From IMG/VR virus record IMGVR_UViG_3300033571_016046, positions 1 through 52,931 of that record: DNA of 52,931 nt. One strand, given 5' to 3'. Made by a program: the position numbers and the translations under genes. Positions 1-8,153 of the stretch are shown in pieces; the stretch's first letter is position 1; each line of letters opens with the position of its first letter. The stretch is from a virus. Below the pieces are notes generated by a model. It searched no databases. It was not told where the DNA came from and worked only from the letters and a program-made list of their open reading frames with translations.

Positions 1-1088
1 AATCCACGAAGTTCATAACCACCTTCGGAAATGACAGTAGAGCAAACTTGCTTCATCGTGCTACTACCACTTGTAGCACCAGTATTAGTAAGCTCATATC
101 TCAAAGGAAGTGATGCTGTTGTAATATAAGTTGAAGCGATTAAGTTTGCGTGGTGGAATGAATGGCAGAGGATAAACTGTCCGTTTATTACAAATCCCAT
201 TCTTACAGTACCAAGACCCAACCATTCAATATCCATCCAAAGGATTTGTGCTTTGGTAGTATCTAATGTAATACCAGACGGACCAGTTCCATTTAACTTA
301 TCACCATTCCAATTTGCTTGTGCTACTTCTGTTTGAGTTCCAGTAGATAAACTCCTTTCTACAAAGTAAGGTGTCGTGCCATTAATCTCAAAATACATTC
401 CATTATCAGCACCAAAATATCCAACTCTCTGTCTCAAGTTTGCTTTTGGTGTGGCAGGAACAAAGGTATTCATCACAAGCAAAGATTTACCTGGCTGATA
501 CGAAAATACTTTTGTGGTCTCACGAATAATCTGTGTTCCAGAAGCATTATTCACTGTTAGATTAATCAGACCTTCATTAGCACTAAAAGTAGCAGAAGCA
601 GTGCCAGTGGTAGCAGTTGACCACAGGTTATTATCTCTGTATCTGTGGGAACTATCAAAAAGAGTAAGAGGTGCTGATACTCTTTGACGACCAAAAGCAT
701 CCGTAGTTCCTGTTGGTGCTGTAGTTACAAATGTTCCAGTTACGGGAATTGGATTGTTTAAATCATTTTTAATTTCCACTTCTGGCATCGTGCCGATATT
801 AACACTACCAGATACTGTTTGAGTTGCTGGAAAATTAGATACAGAAACACTCAAAGCACCACCATTATCATTCTTAATGGGAATACCCTGAGCAGTTGTA
901 TTGTTTACTTTAACTTCTGTTCCTACATTTACTGTTCCAGTAATGGTAACACTTTCTGTTCCCAGAGAAACATGAAGTGGGTTGCTTTGGTCAATAGGGT
1001 CGCCATCCTTATTGGCAAGCATCATCACTTCATACTCATCATTATTATCACTAGCTAGTGATTGGTCTGAACGGTAAAACTTTGCCAT
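1..1088 (-). CDS. Virion structural protein, 3' end beyond the window
   Basis: An open frame runs from ATG at 1088 to the left edge (362 codons visible, no stop). The N-terminal third is rich in Thr, Val, Gly and Asn with short beta-strand-like repeats (for example TVSGSVNIGTMPEVEIKN). A more globular part follows, starting near DSSHRYRDNNLWST. This layout is typical of virion-associated proteins found next to the neck genes in T4-like cyanophages. It follows the 1092-1640 gene by 3 bp, so the two are probably co-transcribed from the late promoter near 1680. The exact role (fibre, whisker or capsid decoration) cannot be told from sequence. Confidence 0.85.
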   Translation of the reverse strand, partial: MAKFYRSDQSLASDNNDEYEVMMLANKDGDPIDQSNPLHVSLGTESVTITGTVNVGTEVKVNNTTAQGIPIKNDNGGALSVSVSNFPATQTVSGSVNIGTMPEVEIKNDLNNPIPVTGTFVTTAPTGTTDAFGRQRVSAPLTLFDSSHRYRDNNLWSTATTGTASATFSANEGLINLTVNNASGTQIIRETTKVFSYQPGKSLLVMNTFVPATPKANLRQRVGYFGADNGMYFEINGTTPYFVERSLSTGTQTEVAQANWNGDKLNGTGPSGITLDTTKAQILWMDIEWLGLGTVRMGFVINGQFILCHSFHHANLIASTYITTASLPLRYELTNTGATSGSSTMKQVCSTVISEGGYELRG

Positions 1089-1091
1089 CTA

Positions 1092-1640
1092 TCAACCACC
1101 AACAATTTGAATTTCTGTTGCATATACTTTAGAACCACCATTTCCAGCAATTGTAGCATACTTAAGACTATTATTTAGAGTGGCAGTTCCAGTAAAATCA
1201 GCATAACCAGAAGAGTTAAGAGCAACCGAAATTGAAGTATCTGTTACTGCAGTTACTGCTAGGTGTGCAACGCCAGTATTATATGCAGCAACCAAAGAGC
1301 CAGTTAGAGTAACATAATCACCAACAACAAACGAATGTGCTGGACGACCAACATCTTGTCTCATATTTAGAACAGTTGTACTCGCACCCTTAGTAATACT
1401 AGCAATAGCAGCTCTTTTTACGGAAGCAACCTTGACTACAATCTCATACCCATCATGGATGTAAAGTGTGCTGTTTGCTGCTAGAGGGTTTCCTCCCCAT
1501 GCAATTCTTGCTGGACCTTTTGCAATATCAGCAATAAAACGAATTACACCACTATTGACGATGAATGCAGTAGATTGAGTATCTGTAGTATCTGTAGTAT
1601 CTACTATAGGTAAATCTTGTACAACTTTAATGACTGACAT
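1092..1640 (-). CDS. Small beta-rich virion structural protein
   Basis: This is a 182-aa protein starting MSVIKVVQDLPIVDTTDTTD. Its second half carries a module of the form VGDYVTLTGS...YNTGVAHLAVTAV...VAL. A similar module is visible near the C-terminus of the gp7-like giant in this window, and it recurs widely in phage tail and baseplate proteins. The sequence is low in charge and rich in Ala, Thr and Val, without a signal peptide or membrane segment. It lies directly downstream of gp16 with its own ATAAATA box about 35 bp upstream, so late expression is expected. The product is assigned as structural from context only. Confidence 0.8.
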   Translation of the reverse strand: MSVIKVVQDLPIVDTTDTTDTQSTAFIVNSGVIRFIADIAKGPARIAWGGNPLAANSTLYIHDGYEIVVKVASVKRAAIASITKGASTTVLNMRQDVGRPAHSFVVGDYVTLTGSLVAAYNTGVAHLAVTAVTDTSISVALNSSGYADFTGTATLNNSLKYATIAGNGGSKVYATEIQIVGG

Positions 1641-1660
1641 TTAAATTCTCCGAATTGTTA

Positions 1661-2098
1661 TCATTCTTCCGTATTATTTATTTTGGATTGTTTTAGAAAC
1701 TTTTGAAGTTCTGCGGTGCTTCCGATAAACATTGTATTGTTTACAGTAGATGGACCTTTTCTGGAAGGAGTATCTTCTTCAATGGTCTTCATTTTTTTCT
1801 GTAGATCTACTAATTTGTCTGCAAGTTCTGATACATTTTTAATACCTTGAAAAGCAACTTCGTAAGCTCTTGGATGATCTGTTTGAGTTGCTACATCCAT
1901 TATTCCTTTTATTGCTTGTTGACCAGTTTCAATTAAATCATAAATTTGTTTTCTGCTGTGTTCATAATCTGCGTCCAAATCAGACTTTTTATCAGTAGAT
2001 AATGAAGATTCAGTTGAAGAAACTACTTCAACTTCTGTTACTTCTTCCTCTACTGGAGTAATGTTAAATGTTTTATCTAATTCATCAAAAGTAGCCAT
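1661..2098 (-). CDS. 16: Terminase small subunit gp16
   Basis: The 145-aa product corresponds to T4 gp16 (164 aa), the DNA-recognition subunit of the packaging motor that works with gp17. The N-terminus is acidic and low complexity. A central helical region follows (DADYEHSRKQIYDLIETG to about HPRAYEVAFQ), then a coiled-coil heptad stretch (VSELADKLVDLQKKMKTI), and a tail NNTMFIGSTAELQKFLK. That tail is the conserved gp16 C-terminal motif. The ATG at 2098 was chosen, 2 bp after the gp15 stop; an upstream in-frame TTG at 2119 would overlap gp15 and looks less natural. The gene order 14-15-16 is that of T4. The large subunit must lie beyond the left edge. Confidence 0.9.
   Translation of the reverse strand: MATFDELDKTFNITPVEEEVTEVEVVSSTESSLSTDKKSDLDADYEHSRKQIYDLIETGQQAIKGIMDVATQTDHPRAYEVAFQGIKNVSELADKLVDLQKKMKTIEEDTPSRKGPSTVNNTMFIGSTAELQKFLKQSKINNTEE
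1675..1681 (-). promoter_or_regulatory. T4-type late promoter (ATAAATA)
   Basis: The minus strand reads ATAAATA about 35 bp before the ATG at 1640, inside the 3' end of gp16. It matches the core of the T4 late promoter TATAAATA recognised through gp55. Confidence 0.5.
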
Positions 2099-2100
2099 GG

Positions 2101-2904
2101 TTATTCTGTCATAGTCCAAATTTCATTAAATCCAAAATCATCCTCCGCTTCAACTAGTAAATCATCTGCAGCATTTATTTGACCATCATCATTTATATCT
2201 TCAAGTGCTTTTGGGGTAGCACTGTATCTAATATATCTATTAGCATTAATAGCTGTACCAATATCAACGTTAACTTTTTTGATAACTTCAGATGTGGTGA
2301 GTGGACCGTATACATAACTCTTTACTGTGAACTGTAATACGTATATAATAGTTCTTCTTGTTACAAAGCTTCCTTCATAGTCATCCTGAATAGAAACATT
2401 ATTTAATATAATTGGAATATCTTTATACTCATTTGTTTCGTCCAACATTTTCACTGTAACATTAAATAGTGGTTGAAAATATGGAAGAATTTGTTCAAGT
2501 ATTTGAACAGCATCCTCATTATTTTTACTTATAATTGCCAACTCAAAATCTAAATTATAAGGAACTGGCATGTAATGAGAATATGACTTATCAGTGTCTC
2601 CAGACTTTGGAGTTCTGCATACTTGAACTGGACCTAATTTTCTAGAAGCGTCATATGAAATACTGTTCAACTCAAAAGAAATTCTTGGTAATTGTATTTG
2701 TGTTGGTCTACGCTTATCTAAATCTGGTTCCGCCTCTACCCTCGCTAAAAATTTCTCTTTTGGTCCATACGCAAAAGGAACTTTTATAGTTTGAATTGTA
2801 TTATTATTTTTGTCCTTTCTTTGAAGCTCTATATTATTGAATAATGTACCAAAACCAATAATAGTTCTTCTTATAGATTCGTTATAAAAGTGTCTGCCTA
2901 ACAT
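2101..2904 (-). CDS. 15: Tail sheath stabilizer / completion protein gp15
   Basis: At 267 aa it is close to T4 gp15 (272 aa), the hexamer that caps the tail tube and sheath and joins tail to neck. The N-terminus MLGRHFYNESIRRTIIGFGT matches the T4 pattern FYNSSFRR. The central block QILEQILPYFQPLFNVTVKM is almost the same as in T4 (EQILPYFQPHFN). Its start overlaps the gp14 stop by one base. The C-terminus is odd: residues about 238-252 read DINDDGQINAADDLL, an EF-hand/dockerin-like calcium loop that I do not associate with T4 gp15. Confidence 0.95.
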   Translation of the reverse strand: MLGRHFYNESIRRTIIGFGTLFNNIELQRKDKNNNTIQTIKVPFAYGPKEKFLARVEAEPDLDKRRPTQIQLPRISFELNSISYDASRKLGPVQVCRTPKSGDTDKSYSHYMPVPYNLDFELAIISKNNEDAVQILEQILPYFQPLFNVTVKMLDETNEYKDIPIILNNVSIQDDYEGSFVTRRTIIYVLQFTVKSYVYGPLTTSEVIKKVNVDIGTAINANRYIRYSATPKALEDINDDGQINAADDLLVEAEDDFGFNEIWTMTE

Positions 2905-4001
2905 TAGAATACTCCCATATTTGTATATTCACCAAATGGATTTTTTTCTGACCAATTTACAATTTGATTTCCTTCATCTTCAAACCATTTATTCTCATTA
3001 AAATCATCATTTTGATTTTCTATAGAACTAAAGGTATTAATTACCCATTCTGCATTGCTTTGGTCTCCAATTAAAGTTTCATTGTCCTTAAATTTCCCTA
3101 CTATATCTATAAGCTCAAGCTCTTTATTTGTTACATCATATCGTATTACTTTTCCTGTCGCTCCACTAACTGAACCAGTTACTAATTCATTCATTTTATA
3201 TGTTCCAGTTGGAGCCAGTATTGCTGTTGCAGATGCTCCATTTCCAGAACCAGTTATAACAACACCAGGAGCAGTACTATAATTTTCTCCTGGTTGTATT
3301 ATGTTAATGGATGTAATCACTCCATTGGTTACTGATACATTTGCAGATGCAGGAGTTGAACCAGTCACAGTACCAAAAGAAACAGTAGTATTCGCTCCAT
3401 AATTACTGCCGCCACTACCAATGTTAACTTGCTTAATACCTTTTGTAATAGAGAATGTAATTGAGAATCCTTCTTCTCTTCTAATATTATCAATTTCATC
3501 AATGCCAGTTTCAAATCTTTCACTGGAATCTTCCATTACTTCACATACTAATTGATATGTTGTAATTTGATTTAATTGTCTAAATGGTTTATTGTGCTCA
3601 ACAAATTTAATTTGAAATAATTGATTTGTAAGAGGAAAATAAATTACGTCTCCTTCATTTGGACGAATAGAAGTAACTAAATTATTTGAGGATGAAATTA
3701 AATCTTCCCATCTTCTTTTGGAAATTATAAATGTTGCTTCGTCGGCAATTCGCACACCAAATTTTGTTAGAAGTGTGCCATCACCTCCAAATCCTTGGAC
3801 ATCTGCAAGATACATTTCTATTAAATAATTTTCATCAAATTTGGAGAGAACATCTTCTCCATAAATTCCATCTGGGGTATTTACTATTTCTCTAGGAAGA
3901 TAATATACATCATGTCCATAGATTTTCAAAGACTCTATAATTAAGTCTTCGTATAATCTTTGTTCTGAATTAGTTCCGTGAGAAAAATAAACATTCTTCA
4001 T
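2904..4001 (-). CDS. 14: Neck protein gp14, enlarged by an inserted beta domain
   Basis: The first 165 residues follow T4 gp14: LYEDLIIESLKIYGHDVYYL, IYGEDVLSKF, then FPLTNQLFQIKFVE, the equivalent of FPMDNSLFEINWVE. The protein joins the head portal to the tail together with gp13. At 365 aa it is about 110 residues longer than T4 gp14 (256 aa). The extra length is a Gly/Ser/Thr-rich segment at about residues 195-325. It contains NYSTAPGVVITGSGNGASA and a module ending GKVIRYDVTNKELELID, related to modules in the gp8 and gp7-like proteins here. The tail WSEKNPFGEY matches the T4 end (SPFDNDF). Confidence 0.95.
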   Translation of the reverse strand: MKNVYFSHGTNSEQRLYEDLIIESLKIYGHDVYYLPREIVNTPDGIYGEDVLSKFDENYLIEMYLADVQGFGGDGTLLTKFGVRIADEATFIISKRRWEDLISSSNNLVTSIRPNEGDVIYFPLTNQLFQIKFVEHNKPFRQLNQITTYQLVCEVMEDSSERFETGIDEIDNIRREEGFSITFSITKGIKQVNIGSGGSNYGANTTVSFGTVTGSTPASANVSVTNGVITSINIIQPGENYSTAPGVVITGSGNGASATAILAPTGTYKMNELVTGSVSGATGKVIRYDVTNKELELIDIVGKFKDNETLIGDQSNAEWVINTFSSIENQNDDFNENKWFEDEGNQIVNWSEKNPFGEYTNMGVF

Positions 4002-4002
4002 A

Positions 4003-4824
4003 TTAGCCTACCATATCCAATGGTGGTAATTCGTAAGTACTTAATAGTTCACCATATAACTTATCTATTTCTGCTTCTGCATCATCATAAAATTGTCTGC
4101 CATTAAAAGTAACTCCACCTGGCATTTGAATTCCTTCAAATTTAATTAAATTTTGACCCCACTGCTTTTTAATTAATGCGGTCAAATATTTTTTAACCCA
4201 AATTTCGTCGTAAAGTTTAGTAAACTCAATTGGATTTAACGCTCTATAGCAATCCACAACAATAAAATCCCCAACAGATTGCATACCCCAGTCGAGATCA
4301 ATATATAATTTATTTTGAACTTTATTATATCTAATATCTTTATTACCTTCTAACATAAAGTCAAGGGTTTCAAGGTAAGTTAATACCATATAATAATTCA
4401 TAATATCATATGAATAAAAATTATAAAAATCATTCAGGAAAAATTGATATCTAAAGCCAAACATGTTATTAACAAAAGCATTAGATACTTTAAAAATTCC
4501 TTGTACACCAATAACGTGATCGGGAACTGTTAAATATCCTCTACCTTCTTCAAAATTTAAAGTTCTTGAGTTATCAGATTCATTAGTATCTGTTTGAGTA
4601 ATAGTAATATTTCTTTTCTTTCCGTTATCAATATCTTCTTGTGTAAGTTTATATTTTAAATAAGTTCTTTCCATACCATTATATGCTCTTTCATTAAAGA
4701 GTTGAATGGTATCATCAATTAGATCTTCAATTTGATCATCGTCCACGTTAATTTCAATCACTGGCTTACCAAGTTTACGAAGACAATATTCTTTTAATTG
4801 TACTCTACTACTTGGTTTTGCCAT
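4003..4824 (-). CDS. 13: Neck protein gp13
   Basis: This 273-aa protein (T4 gp13 is 309 aa) is the head-completion protein that sits under the portal and works with gp14. Recognisable segments are the N-terminal KEYCLRKLGKPVIEINVDD, DLIDDTIQLFNERAYNG, the central LTYLETLDFMLEG, and the C-terminal YLTALIKKQWGQNLIKFEG and DDAEAEIDKL. The order 13-14-15-16 supports the call. It overlaps the upstream 71-aa gene by one base. Confidence 0.95.
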   Translation of the reverse strand: MAKPSSRVQLKEYCLRKLGKPVIEINVDDDQIEDLIDDTIQLFNERAYNGMERTYLKYKLTQEDIDNGKKRNITITQTDTNESDNSRTLNFEEGRGYLTVPDHVIGVQGIFKVSNAFVNNMFGFRYQFFLNDFYNFYSYDIMNYYMVLTYLETLDFMLEGNKDIRYNKVQNKLYIDLDWGMQSVGDFIVVDCYRALNPIEFTKLYDEIWVKKYLTALIKKQWGQNLIKFEGIQMPGGVTFNGRQFYDDAEAEIDKLYGELLSTYELPPLDMVG

Positions 4825-5039
4825 TATGCGGACCTTCTAGATTTTACGGTTTCTTTTGTTCCTACCTCAGAAGATTCACCAAAAGATCCTCCATCCGATA
4901 CTGGAACTTGCTTTTGCAATGAAGTTATAACATTATTAAGATAAATCACTTTAGCTTCAAGCATTATATTTTGTGATGTCAGTTCATTTATTTTCTTTTG
5001 CATTACTGACAACAAATTGTTTACTTCATCAGAGTTCAT
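4824..5039 (-). CDS. Small coiled-coil protein upstream of gp13
   Basis: A 71-aa product with a predicted coiled coil (residues about 5-45, VNNLLSVMQKKINELTSQNI and following heptads) and a Ser/Arg-rich basic tail. It starts 21 bp after a late-promoter box and is translationally coupled to gp13 (overlap of one base). I do not recognise a family. A small late, possibly virion-associated or chaperone-like coiled coil is the simplest reading. Confidence 0.75.
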   Translation of the reverse strand: MNSDEVNNLLSVMQKKINELTSQNIMLEAKVIYLNNVITSLQKQVPVSDGGSFGESSEVGTKETVKSRRSA

Positions 5040-5059
5040 AACTACCTCATAGTTTTAAT

Positions 5060-5066
5060 TATTTAT
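5060..5066 (-). promoter_or_regulatory. T4-type late promoter (ATAAATA)
   Basis: The minus strand reads TGATAAATAATT, where TGA is the stop of the 691-aa gene. The box lies 21 bp before the ATG at 5039 and would drive the 71-aa gene, then 13-14-15-16. Confidence 0.6.
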
Positions 5067-7141
5067 CAATAGGTTCCACCATCAAGAGTTGTAGTCCAAA
5101 CAGGAACACCAGAACCATTTACTGTGAGAATTTGGTTTGATGTTGTTGCATCAGCAGTTCCTGCTGCAACTGTTGTGGTAATTCTCTTGTATGCATCAAA
5201 GAATGGAATTCCATTAGTAATTCCATCATCTAGCTTTACAGTCTTGAAGTATGCACTACCTCTGGTTCCGCTAAATACATTTCCACTGTTTGTAGCATCT
5301 GGAATATATGTGAAGTAGTAGGTTATTACATCTTCAGAAATGCCAGATTCATCATAACCGAAGAATCCAGTCTTTAGACTTTCACGATAGTATCTGTATT
5401 CGATACCACGATCCATATTATCGTCTGCACCTTGGGTAAAGGTTAGAGTAATACCAGATGCAATTCCACCAGTTAATGCAGCACTAAGAGTTACTTGAGT
5501 TGCACTAACAACTGTAATTGTAGTGTTTGCAGAAATGTTTGCATTTCCACTAACAATATCGCCAGTATTTAAACCAGTTGTATTATCTAGTGTTAGTGTG
5601 GTTGCTCCGTTAGAAGCAGATGCAGTCAGTACTTTTTCACTAATTGCATCACCAAGAGTAAATACTGGATCATTTACAGTCATTACGGTAGAATTTACCG
5701 TAGTTGTTGTTCCTGTTACCTTAAAGTTACCCCTGACAACAACATCGCCGCCAGCATCTCCACCACCAGGATAAGGATCAAGGGTAATAGTTTGGCCATT
5801 TGTATCCCCAAAAATTGTTGAACCATTAATTTTTAGATCTCCGAAGTCAGTAGTAGTAGCTGCAGTACCAAAGTTAATGGTAGTTGCTGCACCAAAAGCA
5901 TTAACAGTTGTTGCTGCTGTATTGGCTAAATTGAATGTAGAAGTTGATACTGTAAGATCACCACCATCAATATTAACATCCCCATCAACATCAAGGTTGT
6001 TATTAATATTAGTAGTACCTGTTGCAGCACCGATTTCAACTGTAGTTGCTGCTCCTGCAAAGTTTACAGTGGTAGCGTTAGTATTTACTAAATTGAATGT
6101 GGTAGTAGATACAGTTAAGTCTCCACCATCAATGTTGACATCTCCATCAACGTCTAAATTATTATTGATGTTGGTGGTTCCTGTAGCTGCACCAATTTCA
6201 ACTGTAGTTGCTGCACCAAATGCATTAACAGTGGTTGCGGTTGCATTTAAAAGATTAAATGTAGTTTGATTTGTTGTTAAATCTCCACCTTTAATCTGCA
6301 GATCATTATTAATTACTACATTTGCGGTAGAAAATGTAACTAATTCAGAACCATTTGTAGTTGTAATGTTTAAATATTGATTTGTTCCCTCTTTAATTAC
6401 AAGAGCACCAGAAGTATTATCTTTAATTTCAATATTAGTTGCAGTTTGAGATACATTAATATCTCCACCCTGTACTGTTAAATCACCAGTAACTGTAAAA
6501 TCTGAAGCAGTAGATGATCCTACACTTAAAGATCCACCAACTACTAAATTTCCTCCAATACCAACACCACCAGATACAACCAATGCCCCAGATGTTGTAG
6601 TTGTGGATGCAGTTGTATCACTAATACTGATTGCAACACCAGATGCAAAATTCCAATCTGCACCAGTTACTTCTAATCTATCGTCTGTTGCTTCATCATA
6701 TTTGATTTTGGTATCCTTACTAGTACCAAATGTTAAATATGTATCATCTGGGATTACAATTTCTCCACTTCCATTTGGATCTAAATTAATATCTCCATCT
6801 GTATTTGTAGATGAAATCGTATTTCCATCCAATGTTAAATTATCTACGTTCCAAATATTAATTTTATTTGTAGAATCTACGATCACTGCAGAGTTTGCAG
6901 TTAAGGTTCCGTGACCGTGATCCAGCATATCGGTGAAATATCTACCACCGATTACTTCAATATTAGCGGCAACACCACCAGATTCTGTTCCTGTACCAAG
7001 AAACAACTTACCATAAGATGTTACTGATGCTCCTTGATTATCTATATAACTAGAAGAACCCCAGGAGTAACCTAATTCACCTTGACCAAGATTTGGCGTA
7101 GTAGTTCCAGATGACCTTTTAATTTTAATGATAGTTGCCAT
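5066..7141 (-). CDS. Fibre- or whisker-like repetitive structural protein
   Basis: This 691-aa, Thr/Asn/Gly-rich protein has hallmarks of a trimeric fibrous beta protein. The N-terminus MATIIKIKRSSGTTTPNLGQ and a following Gly-rich segment are common in cyanophage fibre-like proteins. Residues about 150-470 carry repeated units with the core GDVNIDGGDLTVS. A module at about 530-585 (ATTLTLDNTTGLNTGDIVSG) occurs in many phage surface proteins. The C-terminus is more globular (RGIEYRYYRESLKTGFFGYD). Its position just before gene 13 matches T4 wac (fibritin), but no sequence similarity to Wac is evident, so a tail fibre, whisker or receptor-binding role remains open. Confidence 0.85.
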   Translation of the reverse strand: MATIIKIKRSSGTTTPNLGQGELGYSWGSSSYIDNQGASVTSYGKLFLGTGTESGGVAANIEVIGGRYFTDMLDHGHGTLTANSAVIVDSTNKINIWNVDNLTLDGNTISSTNTDGDINLDPNGSGEIVIPDDTYLTFGTSKDTKIKYDEATDDRLEVTGADWNFASGVAISISDTTASTTTTSGALVVSGGVGIGGNLVVGGSLSVGSSTASDFTVTGDLTVQGGDINVSQTATNIEIKDNTSGALVIKEGTNQYLNITTTNGSELVTFSTANVVINNDLQIKGGDLTTNQTTFNLLNATATTVNAFGAATTVEIGAATGTTNINNNLDVDGDVNIDGGDLTVSTTTFNLVNTNATTVNFAGAATTVEIGAATGTTNINNNLDVDGDVNIDGGDLTVSTSTFNLANTAATTVNAFGAATTINFGTAATTTDFGDLKINGSTIFGDTNGQTITLDPYPGGGDAGGDVVVRGNFKVTGTTTTVNSTVMTVNDPVFTLGDAISEKVLTASASNGATTLTLDNTTGLNTGDIVSGNANISANTTITVVSATQVTLSAALTGGIASGITLTFTQGADDNMDRGIEYRYYRESLKTGFFGYDESGISEDVITYYFTYIPDATNSGNVFSGTRGSAYFKTVKLDDGITNGIPFFDAYKRITTTVAAGTADATTSNQILTVNGSGVPVWTTTLDGGTY
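5935..6215 (-). repeat. Two 168-bp in-frame repeats in the fibre-like gene
   Basis: Two adjacent units of about 56 codons encode the same core (VEIGAATGTTNINNNLDVDG continuing to GGDLTVST). The DNA differs at many third codon positions between the copies. A third, more diverged unit precedes them at about 6215-6330. Confidence 0.8.
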
Positions 7142-7164
7142 TTTTGTAACGTTCCCTAATTGGT

Positions 7165-7398
7165 TTAGTAATTACCGCAATTTATAATTAAGCCAGGTCT
7201 TTCAATAATATTAGATACAACCCAACTATTGGTAGAAGAATCATATTGTAATAATGAACCATTTTGTGGGGTTCCTGTTACATCACCAAGTGATGTTAAT
7301 TTTTGAGCTGCATTTGCAGCTACTGTTATTACTTGTGGTTGATTAGAAACAGTTACCGCAGAATGTGATTGATTAGGTACTGTTACTCTAGTTATCAT
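7165..7398 (-). CDS. Small tail-associated structural protein
   Basis: A 77-aa product with the motif LTSLGDVTGTPQNGSLLQYD followed by NSWVVSN. This pattern (a question-and-answer 'is this data point present' beta repeat) is frequent in T4-like cyanophage fibre and tail proteins. It overlaps the upstream 111-aa gene by four bases (ATGA) and precedes the 691-aa fibre-like gene. It is probably co-expressed with it and may be its partner, but function is inferred from context. Confidence 0.75.
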   Translation of the reverse strand: MITRVTVPNQSHSAVTVSNQPQVITVAANAAQKLTSLGDVTGTPQNGSLLQYDSSTNSWVVSNIIERPGLIINCGNY

Positions 7399-7730
7399 TT
7401 TGTTACCCCTGGATTGATAGTAACTATTCCTTCTAATACTCTAGTTTTTTTGGACGCTGGATTGATAATAACAACATCATATAAATATCTGCCCTGTTCC
7501 AATTGCGATGTTTGCACAGAAGATAAATCTAAAATAATATTTCCAGTAGTCCTATCACTAGTGAAAGAAACTGTAAAATCAACAGACGTAGTACTATAAT
7601 AAGATTTTTTAATTTTTGCCTGACCTGTATAGCCAGTCAAATTCCAAGGAGCGTTGTTGTCATCAAAAATTTGAATTTGTGCATTAAAATCTGCACCTTG
7701 ATCAATGTATAAATTGTGAGCAGATGCCAT
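7395..7730 (-). CDS. Small virion protein with an Ig-like beta sandwich pattern
   Basis: The 111-aa product reads LYIDQGADFNAQIQIFDDN, then NLTGYTGQAKIKKSY and LEQGRYLYDVVI. These alternating strands resemble the N-terminal BppU-like or Ig-like domains of phage baseplate upper proteins. It has no membrane segment. A perfect TATAAATA lies only 7 bp before the ATG, so its late transcript would have almost no leader. It overlaps the next gene by four bases. Confidence 0.8.
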   Translation of the reverse strand: MASAHNLYIDQGADFNAQIQIFDDNNAPWNLTGYTGQAKIKKSYYSTTSVDFTVSFTSDRTTGNIILDLSSVQTSQLEQGRYLYDVVIINPASKKTRVLEGIVTINPGVTK

Positions 7731-7737
7731 TTAAAGT

Positions 7738-7745
7738 TATTTATA
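7738..7745 (-). promoter_or_regulatory. Perfect T4 late promoter TATAAATA
   Basis: All eight bases match the T4 late consensus on the minus strand. Only seven bases separate the box from the ATG at 7730, so initiation about six bases downstream would give a leaderless or nearly leaderless mRNA. Confidence 0.75.
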
Positions 7746-7753
7746 TAATAAGA

Positions 7754-7780
7754 AGTCTCCTTAGTATTTATAAGGAGACT
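7754..7780 (-). terminator. Perfect 10-bp hairpin between genes
   Basis: The arms AGTCTCCTTA and TAAGGAGACT flank a 7-base loop. It follows the 54-aa gene and precedes the late promoter, as expected of a terminator. The minus-strand tail (TCTTATTATAT) is only moderately T-rich; the plus-strand tail (ATCTTTTTATTTTG) is better. It may work in both directions or protect an mRNA 3' end. Confidence 0.6.
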
Positions 7781-7786
7781 ATCTTT

Positions 7787-7951
7787 TTATTTTGTTTTCC
7801 AGGATGTAAAATTAATCCAAGTTTGTTGCGTAGTGAAATATAATCTAGCAAAATCTTTTGCTATTCTTTTTGCATCTTCTTCATTTAAAGTATCAATATC
7901 ATTTAAAATTTTTTGAAGAGAAAATGCTTTTGCTAAAGGAAGTTCATTCAT
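7787..7951 (-). CDS. 54-aa hypothetical late protein
   Basis: ATG at 7951 overlaps the stop of the 68-aa gene (7944) by eight bases, and the frame closes at TAA 7787-7789. The product starts MNELPLAKAFSLQKILNDID and is mostly helical, with Asp/Glu/Lys balance and a Trp-rich end (TWINFTSWKTK). Codon use and the tight overlap support a real gene. No family recognised. Confidence 0.7.
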   Translation of the reverse strand: MNELPLAKAFSLQKILNDIDTLNEEDAKRIAKDFARLYFTTQQTWINFTSWKTK

Positions 7952-8150
7952 GGTTTTCTAAAATTTTATACAGTAAATTTTTAATTTCAAATAATTCATT
8001 TTCTAGTTTATCTATTCTTTCAGATTGATGCTGTTTCTTCCTATACGTTTTCATATAATTTTCATATTCTAATGAATTTTCATTTACAATAGCTCCGCTT
8101 TTCAAATCTCGGTATAGATTTGGATGTCCTTCAACATTAAGTTTTTCCAT
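7944..8150 (-). CDS. 68-aa small conserved phage protein with C-terminal coiled coil
   Basis: The N-terminus MEKLNVEGHPNLYRDLKSGA followed by IVNENSLEYENYMK is a pattern I know from small proteins in T4-like cyanophages. The second half (SERIDKLENELFEIKNLLYK) is a leucine-heptad coiled coil. The gene starts 3 bp after the stop of the gp10-like gene. Its function is not known; it may be a small virion or assembly factor. Confidence 0.8.
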   Translation of the reverse strand: MEKLNVEGHPNLYRDLKSGAIVNENSLEYENYMKTYRKKQHQSERIDKLENELFEIKNLLYKILENHE

Positions 8151-8153
8151 ATA

